In this document: piece after piece, positions 1-12,800 of the stretch
Layout of the letters: the number at the start of each line of letters is the position of its first letter
Position numbering within the stretch: the first letter of the stretch is position 1
Assembly: GCF_030848805.1 (NCBI RefSeq)
Contig: NC_092361.1
Span: 1-64,000, forward strand
Length of the DNA: 64,000 nt
Direction of reading: 5' to 3'
Source: Temnothorax longispinosus
Taxonomy: Eukaryota; Arthropoda; Insecta; Hymenoptera; Formicidae
Notes under the pieces: model-generated
What the model was told of the DNA's origin: nothing
The model's database searches: none
Seen by the model: only the letters and a program-made list of their open reading frames with translations
Position numbers and translations under genes: made by a program

Positions 1-300
1 CTAGTTCGGACACGAACCATTAGCACGGACGCAAACCATGTGCGGTTACCGAGCAATACGACGTAGTTGAGTTGCACTTTCTATAGGCGGCGCGTCGGAA
101 AATGCAACACAGCAACACACGAGAGGCGCTATTAATTAGTAAACAGATTCCATCCAATTCCATCTGATTCCATCTAAAACGCCGGCACTCGGCACTTTCG
201 GCAGGTTTTATTGTTAATTCTCAGGCTTCTGTCTGACGTTGCGGCACGTGTGCGACAGTGTCATGTTGTCATTTTAATCGTTTAACGCCAAGTTTGGAAA

Positions 301-1057
301 ATGCCAAAACGTGCCTGTCCCTTCGAAAGCGACCTGTTGCCGCAGTTGAAAGTGCACGTGGGAGAGAAACAGATGAATAACGGCGTATCCAGCGACCAGC
401 GGATGAGGGATGTCTACGGTAAGAATACATATTTAGCTCGCTTTGCACAAAATAATTCGTACGCTCTTTCGAATCTTAACACCTGACTCCGCGCATACGT
501 TTCCAGATAGGACCCTGAGTTTGCTCAAGGCAGGCGCGAAGGCACTCGCCCATAAGTTGAACACGTCCGCACAAATGGATTCTACAGATCTATCTTCCCC
601 TCAACGTCCGTCACCTTGTAAATTCAGATCTACGTCCAATCTGAAGCAGATGCTGTTGACCGATAAATTGCAGCTGAAAACTAGTGACAAACTTGTCAAT
701 GTAGGTTGTGGGAGAGCCGTTGTGGCACTTGGACCGTCTTAGACGCAGACGGTTTTGTGACCATTTGTTTTTTCTTCCAGGATGTCCAGATAGACCTTTG
801 TGGATGTGGCCGATTGATAGATCGATCTACAGTGAGCGCGTGTTACTATTGCGATCAGGCGCTGTGTCTCACCTGTCAGGCTGTATGCGCCAAATGCACA
901 GAATTGTTCTGTCAGAACTGTTCTGTACCTGTGTAAGTTGTTAGCTTATATGTACTTTTGTAAAAGCTTCGTGTATACCATTTGTAACTGGTATGCGTTG
1001 TTCTGTTTCAGATATAATTGCGACGAGCAAATTATGTGTCTTAATTGCTATCGATAG
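301..1057 (+). CDS. Siva: Siva-type apoptosis regulatory protein (4 exons)
   Basis: Exons are 301-418, 507-700, 781-932 and 1012-1057. They join in frame through GT-AG introns to give 169 residues (human SIVA1 has 175). The N-terminus MPKRACPF...LPQLKVHV matches the Siva signature almost word for word. The C-terminal third is a cysteine-rich zinc-binding region with CGC, CYYC, CLTC, CAKC, CQNC and CLNC pairs, ending CLNCYR. Siva proteins bind TNF-receptor-family tails such as CD27 and other partners, and promote caspase-dependent death; in insects the role is less clear. Exon 1 carries the conserved start and the ATG follows a purine-rich context. An AATAAA near 1343 may be its poly(A) signal. 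The gene converges on ATP7 about 2.8 kb downstream. Identity is firm; function in this animal is inferred from the family. Confidence 0.9.
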
Positions 1058-3817
1058 CTGTCAAAGAAGTATTTTTATGCAAACAGTTCTACTGTTCTAT
1101 CGTGATTTTATGTGCATGTAAATTATATATCGTTGTTATCGAGAATATTAAAAACCTGGAGAATCTTAGTAATCATAAATTATCTTATACAAACAATATT
1201 ATGATGTAGAATATTTTAATAACTGTATATATAATTTTTACTTATTAATATATTTAAACGCTATTTTATATGTAAGAAGGAATTGGTTACAAATATGTTT
1301 TAAATAATATTGTACAAGAGAGGTTACACACAAAATGAAAAAAATAAAGCAAAATCCATGCTAAAAAATTTTGTATATGTATATACATACGCATTGTCTC
1401 GTATCTTAAATATTAGACGCACATTGTGGTGTCTTACTAAGTATTTGAAAGAAAATATAAATAGTAATATAAAAATTTCTTAAATTACGTTTAAAAGTAA
1501 CACCGTTATTCGCATCTCTTTTTATTTAATGCAAGTTACAATTGCAGCGCTTAAGATTTCTGATATTTCATATATAATTTATAATAAATATCTCTGTTAA
1601 CAGATCATGATTTTCGTTTCTTTTACTTTCAATCGTTGCAATTCAGTCGAAAAATGAAATGTATAATTTAAAAATGATTGAGTGCGATAAACTTTTAAGA
1701 TTTTTACAATTTTTCTAAAATCACGTGATTTTTAGTTTTATACATTTTATATAAAATAGTTTTGTATTTTATGTTTGTTTTAAAATCTGTAAAATAAAAA
1801 AAGATACATATACGTAAAAGGACATATACGTAATGTCTTATAATATATAAAACGTATATAAAATATTGCATGTATTTTTAAAAATGTGTAAAACGTAATT
1901 TTTTTCATTTACTATTTGAATTAAGTACATCTGCATGTAATAAGATAAAACTATTGATAAAACTTGTATCTATTAATTGCAATAAAAAGGAAGTACTGCT
2001 ATCCTGTTATGAAAACATTCACAGTCAGGTAGATCGGTATTATTTATACATCTTAATATATAAAGTTTATAAAAATATAACAATCAATTCGTTTGAACAT
2101 GAATATCACTCAAATCGATTCACGAAGTCTTGTATGAATTATTGGTATTACTTTCGCGATGCAGCTCATTTTTAACGTAACAAGTGAAAATCACTTTATA
2201 TTATAATAGAATTGTTAGTTGACTATTTTTATACAATTTCTTCTGTTAGCTCCATTATAAAGTAATATTAAAATTATTGGTAACGTTCGATTAATTTGCT
2301 GCAAAAAGTCAACGGAATTGAAATGCTTGTCAGACAGTCTGCTCGTGCAAGATTCATACGGAAGTTATGTCCATAGAGTTCTTCGCGTTTTTACGATAAT
2401 TCGAAAAATCCACAGCTAAATCAGTTTCATCTGCTTCCTCGCCAAGGAGATGGCCCTCCACCTCGAGTTTTGACTTTCCAAATATTCTGCAAATAGATTT
2501 CGTGATGCACAGACATATTAATTGTTATATTAGCTAATTTGTAGCTATCCAAATGGCTGTATGCAACTAAGATTATACATAGCATATTAATACGTTAGTT
2601 TGCATATTAAAATGTTAGTTTTATAAGTGCACTTCAGCAAATGATGTATGTGTTATATTTTCTCGATGATGATGTAATGTGTTAACAGCATGAATAAAAA
2701 TATGATTTTCTCATGCATTTTCATGTATTTTTTCATGTATTGTTTCATGTACAGTAAAATTCATAATACATTACATTCAACAAATATTTTTTATTACATC
2801 CAACACAAATAAGTTTTTCAAATATTCCACAGCAACGACACATGTCAATTACTTAGATAATTTTACTCATTAATTATTTTCATGTATTTTCTCATGTACA
2901 GTCAAATTCATAATACATTACATCCAACAAATAAGTTCTTTAAATATTCCACAGCAACGACACATGTCATTCATTTCTTAGACAATTTTACTCATTAATT
3001 ATTTAATTTCACATTCGGTATCATTATAAAGAATTATATTTATAATAAAGATAATTTCAATTTGATAATACATTTCTCTCGCAGATAAGAATATTCTTTT
3101 TCTCAGTCTTATATTCTATTGTAAGTAACAAACCAACATTTTTCCCAGAGAATAAACAAAACTTTTGTAACATTTAAAATAAAATCTTTTCGCAGAAATA
3201 ATAATTTTGATCAACTTTAGTATCATTATAAAGTAGGAATAATGTAATTTCAAACATGAAAAATGTTATAGCTTGATTGAACACATCATGCGTCACATAC
3301 AGAATGATTCTGAATTATTTAATATCGATATCAATTTCTCTCTTTTTAAGACATTTAAATGAAAAGTTAAGCAAAAATTAGTTTCTTTATACTTTTGAAA
3401 AATCGTGAAAATTATTAAGAAAATATGTTTCGGAAGAAAATTATAGGAACTACATTGAATTAAAATTTAATTATAACATTATATTGAAATTAAATATAAT
3501 TAAGAATTATCCTGTATAAAAATATCTAAAATATATAAAGTATATTTACAATGACCTGAATTTATCAAATGCGCCCCCTTAATATTTATATGTTCTGTAC
3601 AATTATGTGATATTAAGCATATAATTATCGATTAGTTATATTTGATTTTGAGTTGTTATTCGCAAACAATAATAATTACACATAATATCGATATTTTAAT
3701 AAGCGATGAAAGGAAGAGCATAAGTTGCACTATCAAAAATAATTCTGTACATGGTTAGTATAAGAAATAAATAATTAATTTTCTCCTATATTTAACATCA
3801 ATTAGCTGTACATAATA
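1058..3817. other. AT-rich intergenic DNA between convergent Siva and ATP7
   Basis: About 2.8 kb of very AT-rich sequence without a credible coding exon. It should contain the 3' untranslated ends of both convergent genes (AATAAA at about 1343 for Siva). The only clear structure is a tandem duplication at 2732-3003. An open frame at 1954-2175 has AT-rich, low-complexity composition and no family resemblance. Confidence 0.6.
2732..3003. repeat. Imperfect tandem duplication, two units of about 130-145 bp
   Basis: The stretch from catgtatt...catgtacag through attccacagcaacgacac to actcattaatta occurs at about 2732-2880 and again at about 2881-3003. The copies differ by substitutions and an indel near the middle. 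It is a local duplication in intergenic DNA with no visible coding content. Confidence 0.75.
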
Positions 3818-6800
3818 TTAAGCAACGGAGCTATTTCTATTTTGTAAGAATAACGTGTTCTTTTTTTGCCTATAATACCTGGACAGTGTGGACGTTGATC
3901 TGTTCATAGCTGATTTATATCTGTTCAGCGAATCGTTCGATCCACGATGGAACGGATCCACTATTATCGTATTCAAATCGTTCGATCGCCCTATGGAATG
4001 GGTAAACCTAGCTTCTAGGTATCCGGGAGTTTCCAACGTGGCTTTAGTCGGTTTACGATAACTGCAAAAATTTCCAGTATACGTTAAAACATTCTATTGA
4101 TTATGAAATAAATAACGTAATCTTTCTATCTCTTTATTTCTCTAAGATTATGTTACAAATATTTTAAATCCATGATTAAAAAGTGGTATTAGCTACTTAC
4201 AGCTTCAATAATAAGGAACTTCCTACTACCGACACGCTACTTAAAGCCATGGCGGCGGAAGACATCCATGGCTGTAGGAAGAAACCAAAAGAGCTAAATA
4301 CTCCGGCAGCTATGGGAATACCCAGAAGATTGTAGACACTAGCGAATAAGAAATTCAGTCTTATCCTGCGGACCGTTTTCCTCGATAGATCTAAACACGC
4401 GATTACATCCAGAAGATCGTTCTGCAAAACATTTGATATTGCTTTCGTGTAATAACTCGTAGAACACATTACTTTCACTTATTTTGTGCATGACTTACGC
4501 GCATCAGAACCACGTCGGCAGCCTCCACGGCAACGTCTGTGCCAGACGCGATAGCGATACCGACATCTGATTGAGCTAGAGCCGGACTGTCATTGACACC
4601 ATCTCCCACCATGGCGACTCTCAAACCCTGTTTTTGCAGTTGCTGAATTTTAGCCACCTTGTGGGACGGTAACATCTCCGCGAAAACTCTGTCGATGCCG
4701 ACCTACATATTCCCAGGAAGCCAATAAAAACTGATCTAATCATAGAAATCGAATTCAATACAATAGGATCTTGTTATTCCGTACCTGTTTGGCAATCGAA
4801 GCCGCGGTTTTCTTATTATCGCCCGTCAAGAGGATCACCTCCAATCCCATTTTCTTCAGGGTATAGACTGCGAGATGTGCCTCGGGCTTTACTGTATCAG
4901 CGACACTGATCATGGCGACCAGAAGATTGTTTATCGCGACCAAAACCGCGGTGTGTCCTAGGTTCTCCTCGTTGACCATCCTCTCGTCGACTTCCTGCGG
5001 AACGTTGATCGCATTCCGGCGCATCCATTCCCGATTACCAATGCACATCTCGTATACCTCGTCAATCATGTTCGAATCGCCACGCGGAGACTCCAAAAGT
5101 AATTGTAGATTTAACTTTTGCATCTCTTGACGATCGGCTATCGGCTTCTCGACGATCGACAACTTGTCGATGCGCACGTTATTGACATTGTACGTTCCAG
5201 TCGACACGTTGTGCGACTGGTCCATGTAGTTTATAAGCTTTTCGGATTGCAACGACTCGCCCAGCGCACCTTCCAAATGAGATACCTTACATTTCAAACC
5301 GCAGCCGGGAACTGCTTCAAAATTCGTACATTGTCCAGTTTTCGATCCGATTGTGTCCTGCACGTAGCGTACGATCGCTGAAAAAGAAATTAACGATCAT
5401 TGCGCGGTTCAATGTAAACGTAACGGTACAGAAAGCATGGTGATATTTACCTGCCGCGATAGGATGTTCGCTGTTTCTTTCTGCCGTGCCGACGACCGTC
5501 AGCAACGTCCCCAATGAACAGACCATCTCCTCCACGAACAATTCGATCTTGGTGACGGTTGGAGCACCGTGCGTCAACGTTCCCGTCTTGTCGAAGACAA
5601 CGCATTTGACTTTGTGCGCGTTCTCCAGCGGCTCGGCGCCCTTGATCAGAATGCCGTTTAGTGCACCTACGCCCGTGCCGACCATAACCGCGGTCGGGGT
5701 GGCCAGGCCAAGAGCGCAGGGACAAGCAATCGCGAGTACTGCCAGGGCACTTCGAAAGGCGTATTGAAATATAATCTCCACGCGACTCAAGCCGTGCTTA
5801 TTGAACTGGTCGTTGTGCGACATGGGCAGCTGCTCGACATTCATGTAGCCGATGATGATCCAAATCACTAGCGTCACTAGGGAGACCACTATGACCAGAG
5901 GTATGAAATAGCCGGCTATCTTGTCGGCCAGTTGCTGGATAGGTGCCTTGTTCGTCTGCGCCTCCTCCACCAAGCGAACGATCTGCGCCAGCGTCGTGTG
6001 CTCGCCCGTGTGCGTGGCGGTGATCACCAACGATCCGTTCTCATTGATCGAACCGCCGATCACCATCGAGCCTTCCTTCTTTTGCACTGGCATACTCTCA
6101 CCGGTGATCAGACTCTCGTCGCAGGTCGACTCACCGAACAATACGCGGCCGTCGACAGGCACTTTGGCACCTGGGACCACTTTTAGTATGTCGCCACGTT
6201 GCACCAGGTCAACGCTTATCGAGCGTTCCGTTAATATTTCTTTGTGGTGTCCTAACGTAACCAACACTGCATCCGTGGCTTTTAAAGATAACAGTTTTGA
6301 GAGAGCTTCGGACGTCTTTCCCTAAAAGCGAAATACATTTTAACGTTATTTTTGGTTATATTTTTTTTATACAAAATATTTAATCATGGTGAGATACCTT
6401 CGCCACGTGCTCGAGCCATCTTCCCAGACTGATGAAGACCAAGAGCATCGGTGGAGTGTCGAAGAACGTCTGTGGACTGACGTTCTCTTGCATTATCATA
6501 GCAGCAGAGAGAACGGCGATAGAATAAAGATATGAGATCGTAGTAGTCATCGAGATTAAAACGTCCATGTTGGTTGTACCATGTCTCAAAGCTTTATAGG
6601 CTTGCACATAGAAATACCAGCCACCAAAAAACTGCATAGTAATATGAATAATTAATTCGAAACGCATACAACTGAATATGGTAAGGGTAAATATACTCTC
6701 GTTGCGCATACCTGCACCGGCGTGGAGAACACGAAGAGTAACAGATTTTCCCAAGAAAGACCAGGTACTATGCAACACATTTCCTCGTGTGTCTTGTTAC

Positions 6801-9800
6801 CGAACAACATAACTAGCATGAAATATGTCATCGATACCATACTCGGAACTCCGAAAATCAGCGATATGAAGAACGTTCTTCGCCATTTACTTATCTCTTC
6901 TCTGCAATACAAACAATTACCATTAAAAACTCTTGTATATCGCGCGCGCGCAACGTGTATATTATTCATATCGAAAATTGTATTTACTTTTGATCCAGGT
7001 AGTCCCTATTTTCCTTATCTCGATTGCTAAACAGACTGGCCGTGTAAATACCCAAATTATTGATACATTCGATGATATCTCTGACACCAGTCATTTCCAC
7101 GTCGTACTTGAACTTGCCCCGCTGCGTCGCTAGAGCGACCATCGCCGATCGTACACCAGGTAGCTTCTTCACGGTCGATTCTATTTTATTTACGCAAGAC
7201 GCGCACGTCATTCCCATGATCTGAAAGGAATTAAGTCAGGAACGTGCTACGTCTCCACAAGGCTATGCATACGAAGTAGTTATAAATCTCTAACTTTCTA
7301 CATAATTTTAATTTAAATTTTTTTTTATACCAAGCACGTTCGAGAATTGTGCCGTTATAGACAAGCGAGATTTATTTCCAGAATCCATGCTAAACGAACG
7401 AAGTTCTGTTTTCAATCAATACTACTATCAATATTAATGTTAATCTAAAAATATACTTTAATTCTTCAACTGTCTTACTTTTAACTCGACTTCGACTTCT
7501 TCGGTCCCGAATTCCTCGATTAAAGTCGTAGGAAAACCCAATTCCGATATACAGGAAGCAATATCCGCCGCTTTTATTTTGTCAGGATTGTACGTGACTT
7601 CTGCCTTGGCGGCCATCAAAGCCACCAGTACGCTATTTACTCCGTACAGCTTTTTACAGTGTTTCTCTATCCCAGTGACATGGTGAGCGTGAGTCATACC
7701 CTTTTTCATAAACACAAATTAATCAATTATCTGGTTATATTGTTAACACGAGGCGCTACTTAATTGGAAAATTTATAAATATATGTAAAGAGTATAAAAA
7801 ATATACATATGAAACATAACGTACAGTTATACGCAGGAAGCACTTTGACAATTGTTTTTTGACATCACCAGCGCCGTTTGCTTGCAGCACCAGCTCCGTC
7901 TTCTTCTTCTTTTTATTGATATCAGCATCCAATTGCGATGCCTCGTCCTTCGCTTTTTTTACATACGCAGTGAAGCCCATGTCCTCTATATACATTACTA
8001 TCTGATCGACTGTTACATCACCGCTACTGTAAGAGACTTTGGCTTCTTTATCCTCCAGGCTGACGTTCACGTTCTTTATACCGGGCTTTTCGGATAGAAC
8101 ATCTACAACAGAAAATACACATCATGGCCTTATAAGAAATATAAAGGATGAAATATAAAAGATATAAAGGATAAAATTTCAAAGCTTTAAACCAAGAAAA
8201 CATCAAACAGTTATTACTTTATCATATACGAACAGAGCAATCTTTTTTTCAAGTGAGTGTAAAGATATTATATAGACATAACAAATAAGAACCAAGATTT
8301 CCTGGTGTCTAATTTTCAGATATTGATGTCGCTAATGAATCTTTTATTAAAGGTTTGTTAAAGTGAACAATGCCGAATCACGCATCCTGGATTTGTTTTA
8401 TTTTCATATGTCGACTCACCGGTGATGTTTTTAACGCACGACTGACACGTCATTCCGTCTACGTGTATGTTGCAGGTGGCAGGTATTGAGGAGTTGTTCG
8501 CTTTGTTCTCCGCGTTGCTGGATGTCAGGTTGGATGGCAGGCTGGCGGTGTACCCCATGTCCTCGATCGCCTCTGCCAATTCACGGGGTGTGATCTCGTG
8601 CGTTTTGTACTCGATGTAGCCGGCTTTCTCCTCCAGAACCACTTTGATACTGACGACGTCGGGCCGATTGCCGATCACCCTTTCGATGTTGTTCGCGCAA
8701 CTCTGACAGGTCATACCCTTGATGCCGATTTTAACCGTGCTGGTCTCCTGCGCGAGCTGCCACGCTTCCGACGTGCGTAGTGCACGCACCAGGTGCGTGA
8801 TACCCTTAGAATCGGGGTCGTCGCCATCACTGCAAATTTTCATAGTAAATCAGACATTCTGCAACGTAAGTTGTCTCCCAGGTTTATCGCGATAAAGCTG
8901 ATCGTCGATTTTAATCCGATCTTTTCGTAACAATGTGATGTGATTCATCATTAAAATCCAGTGCAATATGATGAGTGGATTGTATTTAAAAAAATACTAA
9001 TTAATGATATTGAACTAATTATTTTCCGGCTTAAAAAAAAGATTTTTAAAAGTAAATCGCATTTTATCTTCCAAATGAAATTATTCTATTTTAATATATT
9101 GCTTTAATATACTACATATACTGTAATAAATTAAGAGACATTTTGAATTTAACAAATAAAGTAAAATTTTGTATTTAGATGTTGTTACTTCTTCTAGCAA
9201 TATGTTCCGCATTTTATTTTAAGATGGGCCGAAGATGACGAGACGATGGAGGGGGATCCTGTACTTATCATTACGAAATAAATTGCCATAACGGTCTCAT
9301 AGTATTTTAAACCAATTAATGCTTTGCTTACTGTAAGTAATCTCTTTTACAGACTTGCGCAATATGTTTGACGTGAATGACGTGATAAACCGAAGAGATT
9401 CCATATTCATCGTTCCGTGAATCAACATCGTAGATAAAAGATGTTACGAAAGTTTCGGGGAGAGATTCGAAAAAGTTACAAATTAACGGCGTGCGCTAGC
9501 ATAGAACTCTGATATGCAGCACGCAACGATCTGTCGTACCACGTTAGAAGACAATGAACGTCTCAGTCGGTTATCTCTAATTTCAAAAACTCTAGCCTCT
9601 TATCTGCTCGTTGATAACAGCAGTATGTCGACACCGCGGAAATAGATTTCTGTAAACTCTAGACAAACAACGTTCAGCGCAAGCTATAATTACTAAACGA
9701 TACTCCACGAACGCTAAGCAGATGAACATGACTTGCTGGAATACTATAGGTAGATAAGATTATAAATTATAAATTTGAAATACAGAGAGCCACACAAGAC

Positions 9801-12800
9801 TCCACTGAGAGGAGCTAATGCAAGTTCGTTTTATTTCAATTCAAAGATCCCCGAACCTCAAGCTGTGCTTGCGTTATGTTAATCTAAAAAAAAGCTTAAA
9901 AAACTAATGGCTAAAAATCCTAAAACTATTTATTAAAATTGACTAACGTTTATCTATTTCTATATTTTTCCTTGATTCCATTTTGGTCTATATACAAGGA
10001 AAGAGAAAATAAATTAAATCTCCAGCAACTTTGTGGAAATGACTTCGGCGGAAATGACTTGTTCCTTCCCAACACAGGTGCGTAATATTGCACAACAATT
10101 AACAATCGCATTTCTCCAGGAGCTTACCATAAAGTATCGACGGCGCCGTAAGTTTTTTTGTTAAGGAGAGGCAACCTTTCCTCACCCTTCATCATCAAAC
10201 GGAGAACCTGAAGTTCTATATTCAATTAGACTTAATGGAAATCGTTACGCGCCGCAGTTCCTTATTTGCCTCGAATTAGGCTCTCGAAAATTATCTATTT
10301 TCTATCGTCCGGCACGGTAGATAAGCACGAAAAAAAGTCGCATGCAAAAGTTGGGAACAAAGTTACATTCCCGATAAAATGACGCAGGCTTTAGCGAACG
10401 TTAATTTAAGCGAACGTTAGGAGAGAACGTTCTCGTGGTATTTCCGGGAAAATTCGACTTTATTGTCCGTCTGCTTTATTGTCGCGCTCCGATAAGAGCC
10501 GCGCGATATGAAATCGTGATTCGATTTTAACCAAAGAGTTAGCAAGCCGGGACGAATCTCCTATATTGATTCGCTATTCCACCATGGAAACTCCAACGCC
10601 GAACTATCGTCCAAACTATCATCCGAACATTTCGAGCAGTCAGAAGCCTGGCGAAAAGAACGATCCAGAGAAACGCGCGATCGTCTTCGTATCGGGATCG
10701 GTCTTCCCCTGTAAAAATGCGATTTTTGCCGCGCGGCAGAAACGTGGACGTTCGTCGATTGCGATTTTTACGAGCGAGCTGAAGACGGCGAACGAGTGGG
10801 GAAGACGCGGCACCAAAATATTGTGCGATACTCGACGCGAATTGATATCACCGAGCGACTGATAACTTCGGTAATCGCCTGTCCCACAATCGGTTGCTCA
10901 CGGATCACCTTTTTGCCCACGGCACACTTCTTCAGACGTTCGACGGAGAGGATAAAAGCCGGACGATCGCTCGTGATATCGACTGATACGCGGACCAGCA
11001 CGACATACGTGACAATGCCGAGCCGGAGACGCGGAAGAATCGCTCGATGAAGAGCCCAAATACTTGGAGTTCCATGGAGCGTTAAAGAATGATCAGGGGC
11101 AAATTGATTTCGCCACCGCAGACGAAGAACGAACTTTCTCTTGAGCATTTTCCTTACCCTCTTTGAATCTCAAAAAAATAATTTTTAATTTATGGTAGAA
11201 ATTTATGTTGATTTACGTCTCATATACACAATACATTTAAAATAATAATAGTTATATTATCTTTATCCAATTATTCCAAATTACTTTTAGGGTCGAATTG
11301 ATTTCGTCACAGATAAAGAAACGAACTTTCCTTCGAGCGTTTTCCTTGCCCTCTTTGAATCTCAAAAAAATAATTTTCGATTTATGGCCAAAATCCATAA
11401 GGTTTGTGCGGGGTCCTTTATATTTGTGTTTCACATGGGACGATAATAATACATCAAAAATAATAATAATTGTATTATCTTTATCCAATTATTTCAAATT
11501 ACTCTTGATTATACCCGTCATATGTAATTTTCCATCAAATGGGATTGTGTCTGCGCAAATTATGGTACAATTACAGAAACATAATTACGGATTACGTAAT
11601 TTGCAATGTTTACAATCGTAATAATATTTCCCGGCGACTGCATCCTTCGGATTGAATATAATAAACGTAAAAGATACAAACGCCATCATTAGCCGCGTCA
11701 TATTCTTCAGACGTATGAGCGCGAGCGTCTCTTAACTGCCGAACAATGTGGCGTTTTATCGCGACGGAATATCAAATTGAACGGAGTGCACGTGTACGCG
11801 ATAAATCGAGCATGATCGACGGCAGACCCGACACGCCGCCAGACAAGGACGTGCATCTTGGCGATTTTATGTCGCGAGATACTGCTAACGCAACGGTAAA
11901 TTCTGATACGGGTATCGGTCACGCGCAACTATTATATCTTGTATCCACAAGTCGCACGACACTAGCGATCTTAATTCTAACACGCGTGAAAGTTACTCGT
12001 TTAGGTAAAAGGCTTTCTGCTCGTGGTAAACTTTCGTTTGGCAAGCTAGACGCATGTATGCATGCGGACTGTAGAAGGAACTTAATGAAGATCCCAATAC
12101 GTACTAATGAGGTTTTAATGAAGAAAAATCTCGCTGATATCGTGTCATTATATAGCCTGTAATATAGTCGGATTCAAGAAAGTGAATCGTCGATTTGCTA
12201 GAGATAATTTCGATATGGCAAAGAAATAAATGTATTAATTCTTTCTTTCGGATTTCGAAACATCGGTTAGCATCATGTTATACGTTGAAAATTCTCTTCG
12301 AAAGTAAATCAAATATTCTTGAGTCTCATCTTAGAATGTATTTGTTAAGGGGATTCGACTATTAGGTCAAATCCAACTTACAGATTTGAAATTTTTGTGT
12401 AGTCTTGGAATGTGTATGATCTTACCGTGTGTGAAATTGCAAAACGATTTATCGTCGCATTTCTGAGATATTTGCTTTAAAAGTTCGCTTTAAAGTTACA
12501 GAAATTGTGTATACATAATATATACATAGATATGCTCCCCATGTAAATATCATATTATATATCTCTGCTTCTGTACGGTAAAAGTGAATAAAATTTTTAT
12601 GGCACATTTCTGTGATATCGAGAATTGCAATCACGGTTTTTTAATTTTTTAAGTTGGATTTTTTTCAATTTTTAAATGATTTATTTAAACAATATCAAGT
12701 ATAAAAAATAGGACAAAATTGCGATTTCTCTGTTTTTTTTTGTCCCAATAATAACATGTTTATGAATTATTTCTGAGACTAGCTTTACACTGTTTATCGT

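Noticed and set aside
1954..2175. 73-codon open frame after Siva
   Set aside because: AT-driven amino acid composition (I, Y, N, K) and no conserved motif or splice context.
8833..8843. ATG at 8843 as the ATP7 start codon
   Set aside because: It lies within the splice acceptor (aaatttgcag) of exon 3; upstream exons at 15238-15283 and 16153-16219 join in phase and provide a better start.
10566..11148. Overlapping open frames on both strands in ATP7 intron 2
   Set aside because: The stretch is merely richer in G+C, so stops are rarer; the translations are basic and low in structure and match no family I know.
11746..12162. 138-codon plus-strand open frame
   Set aside because: Unrecognised, inside ATP7 intron 2, without support from splice sites or domain motifs; it ends at the border of a foldback element.
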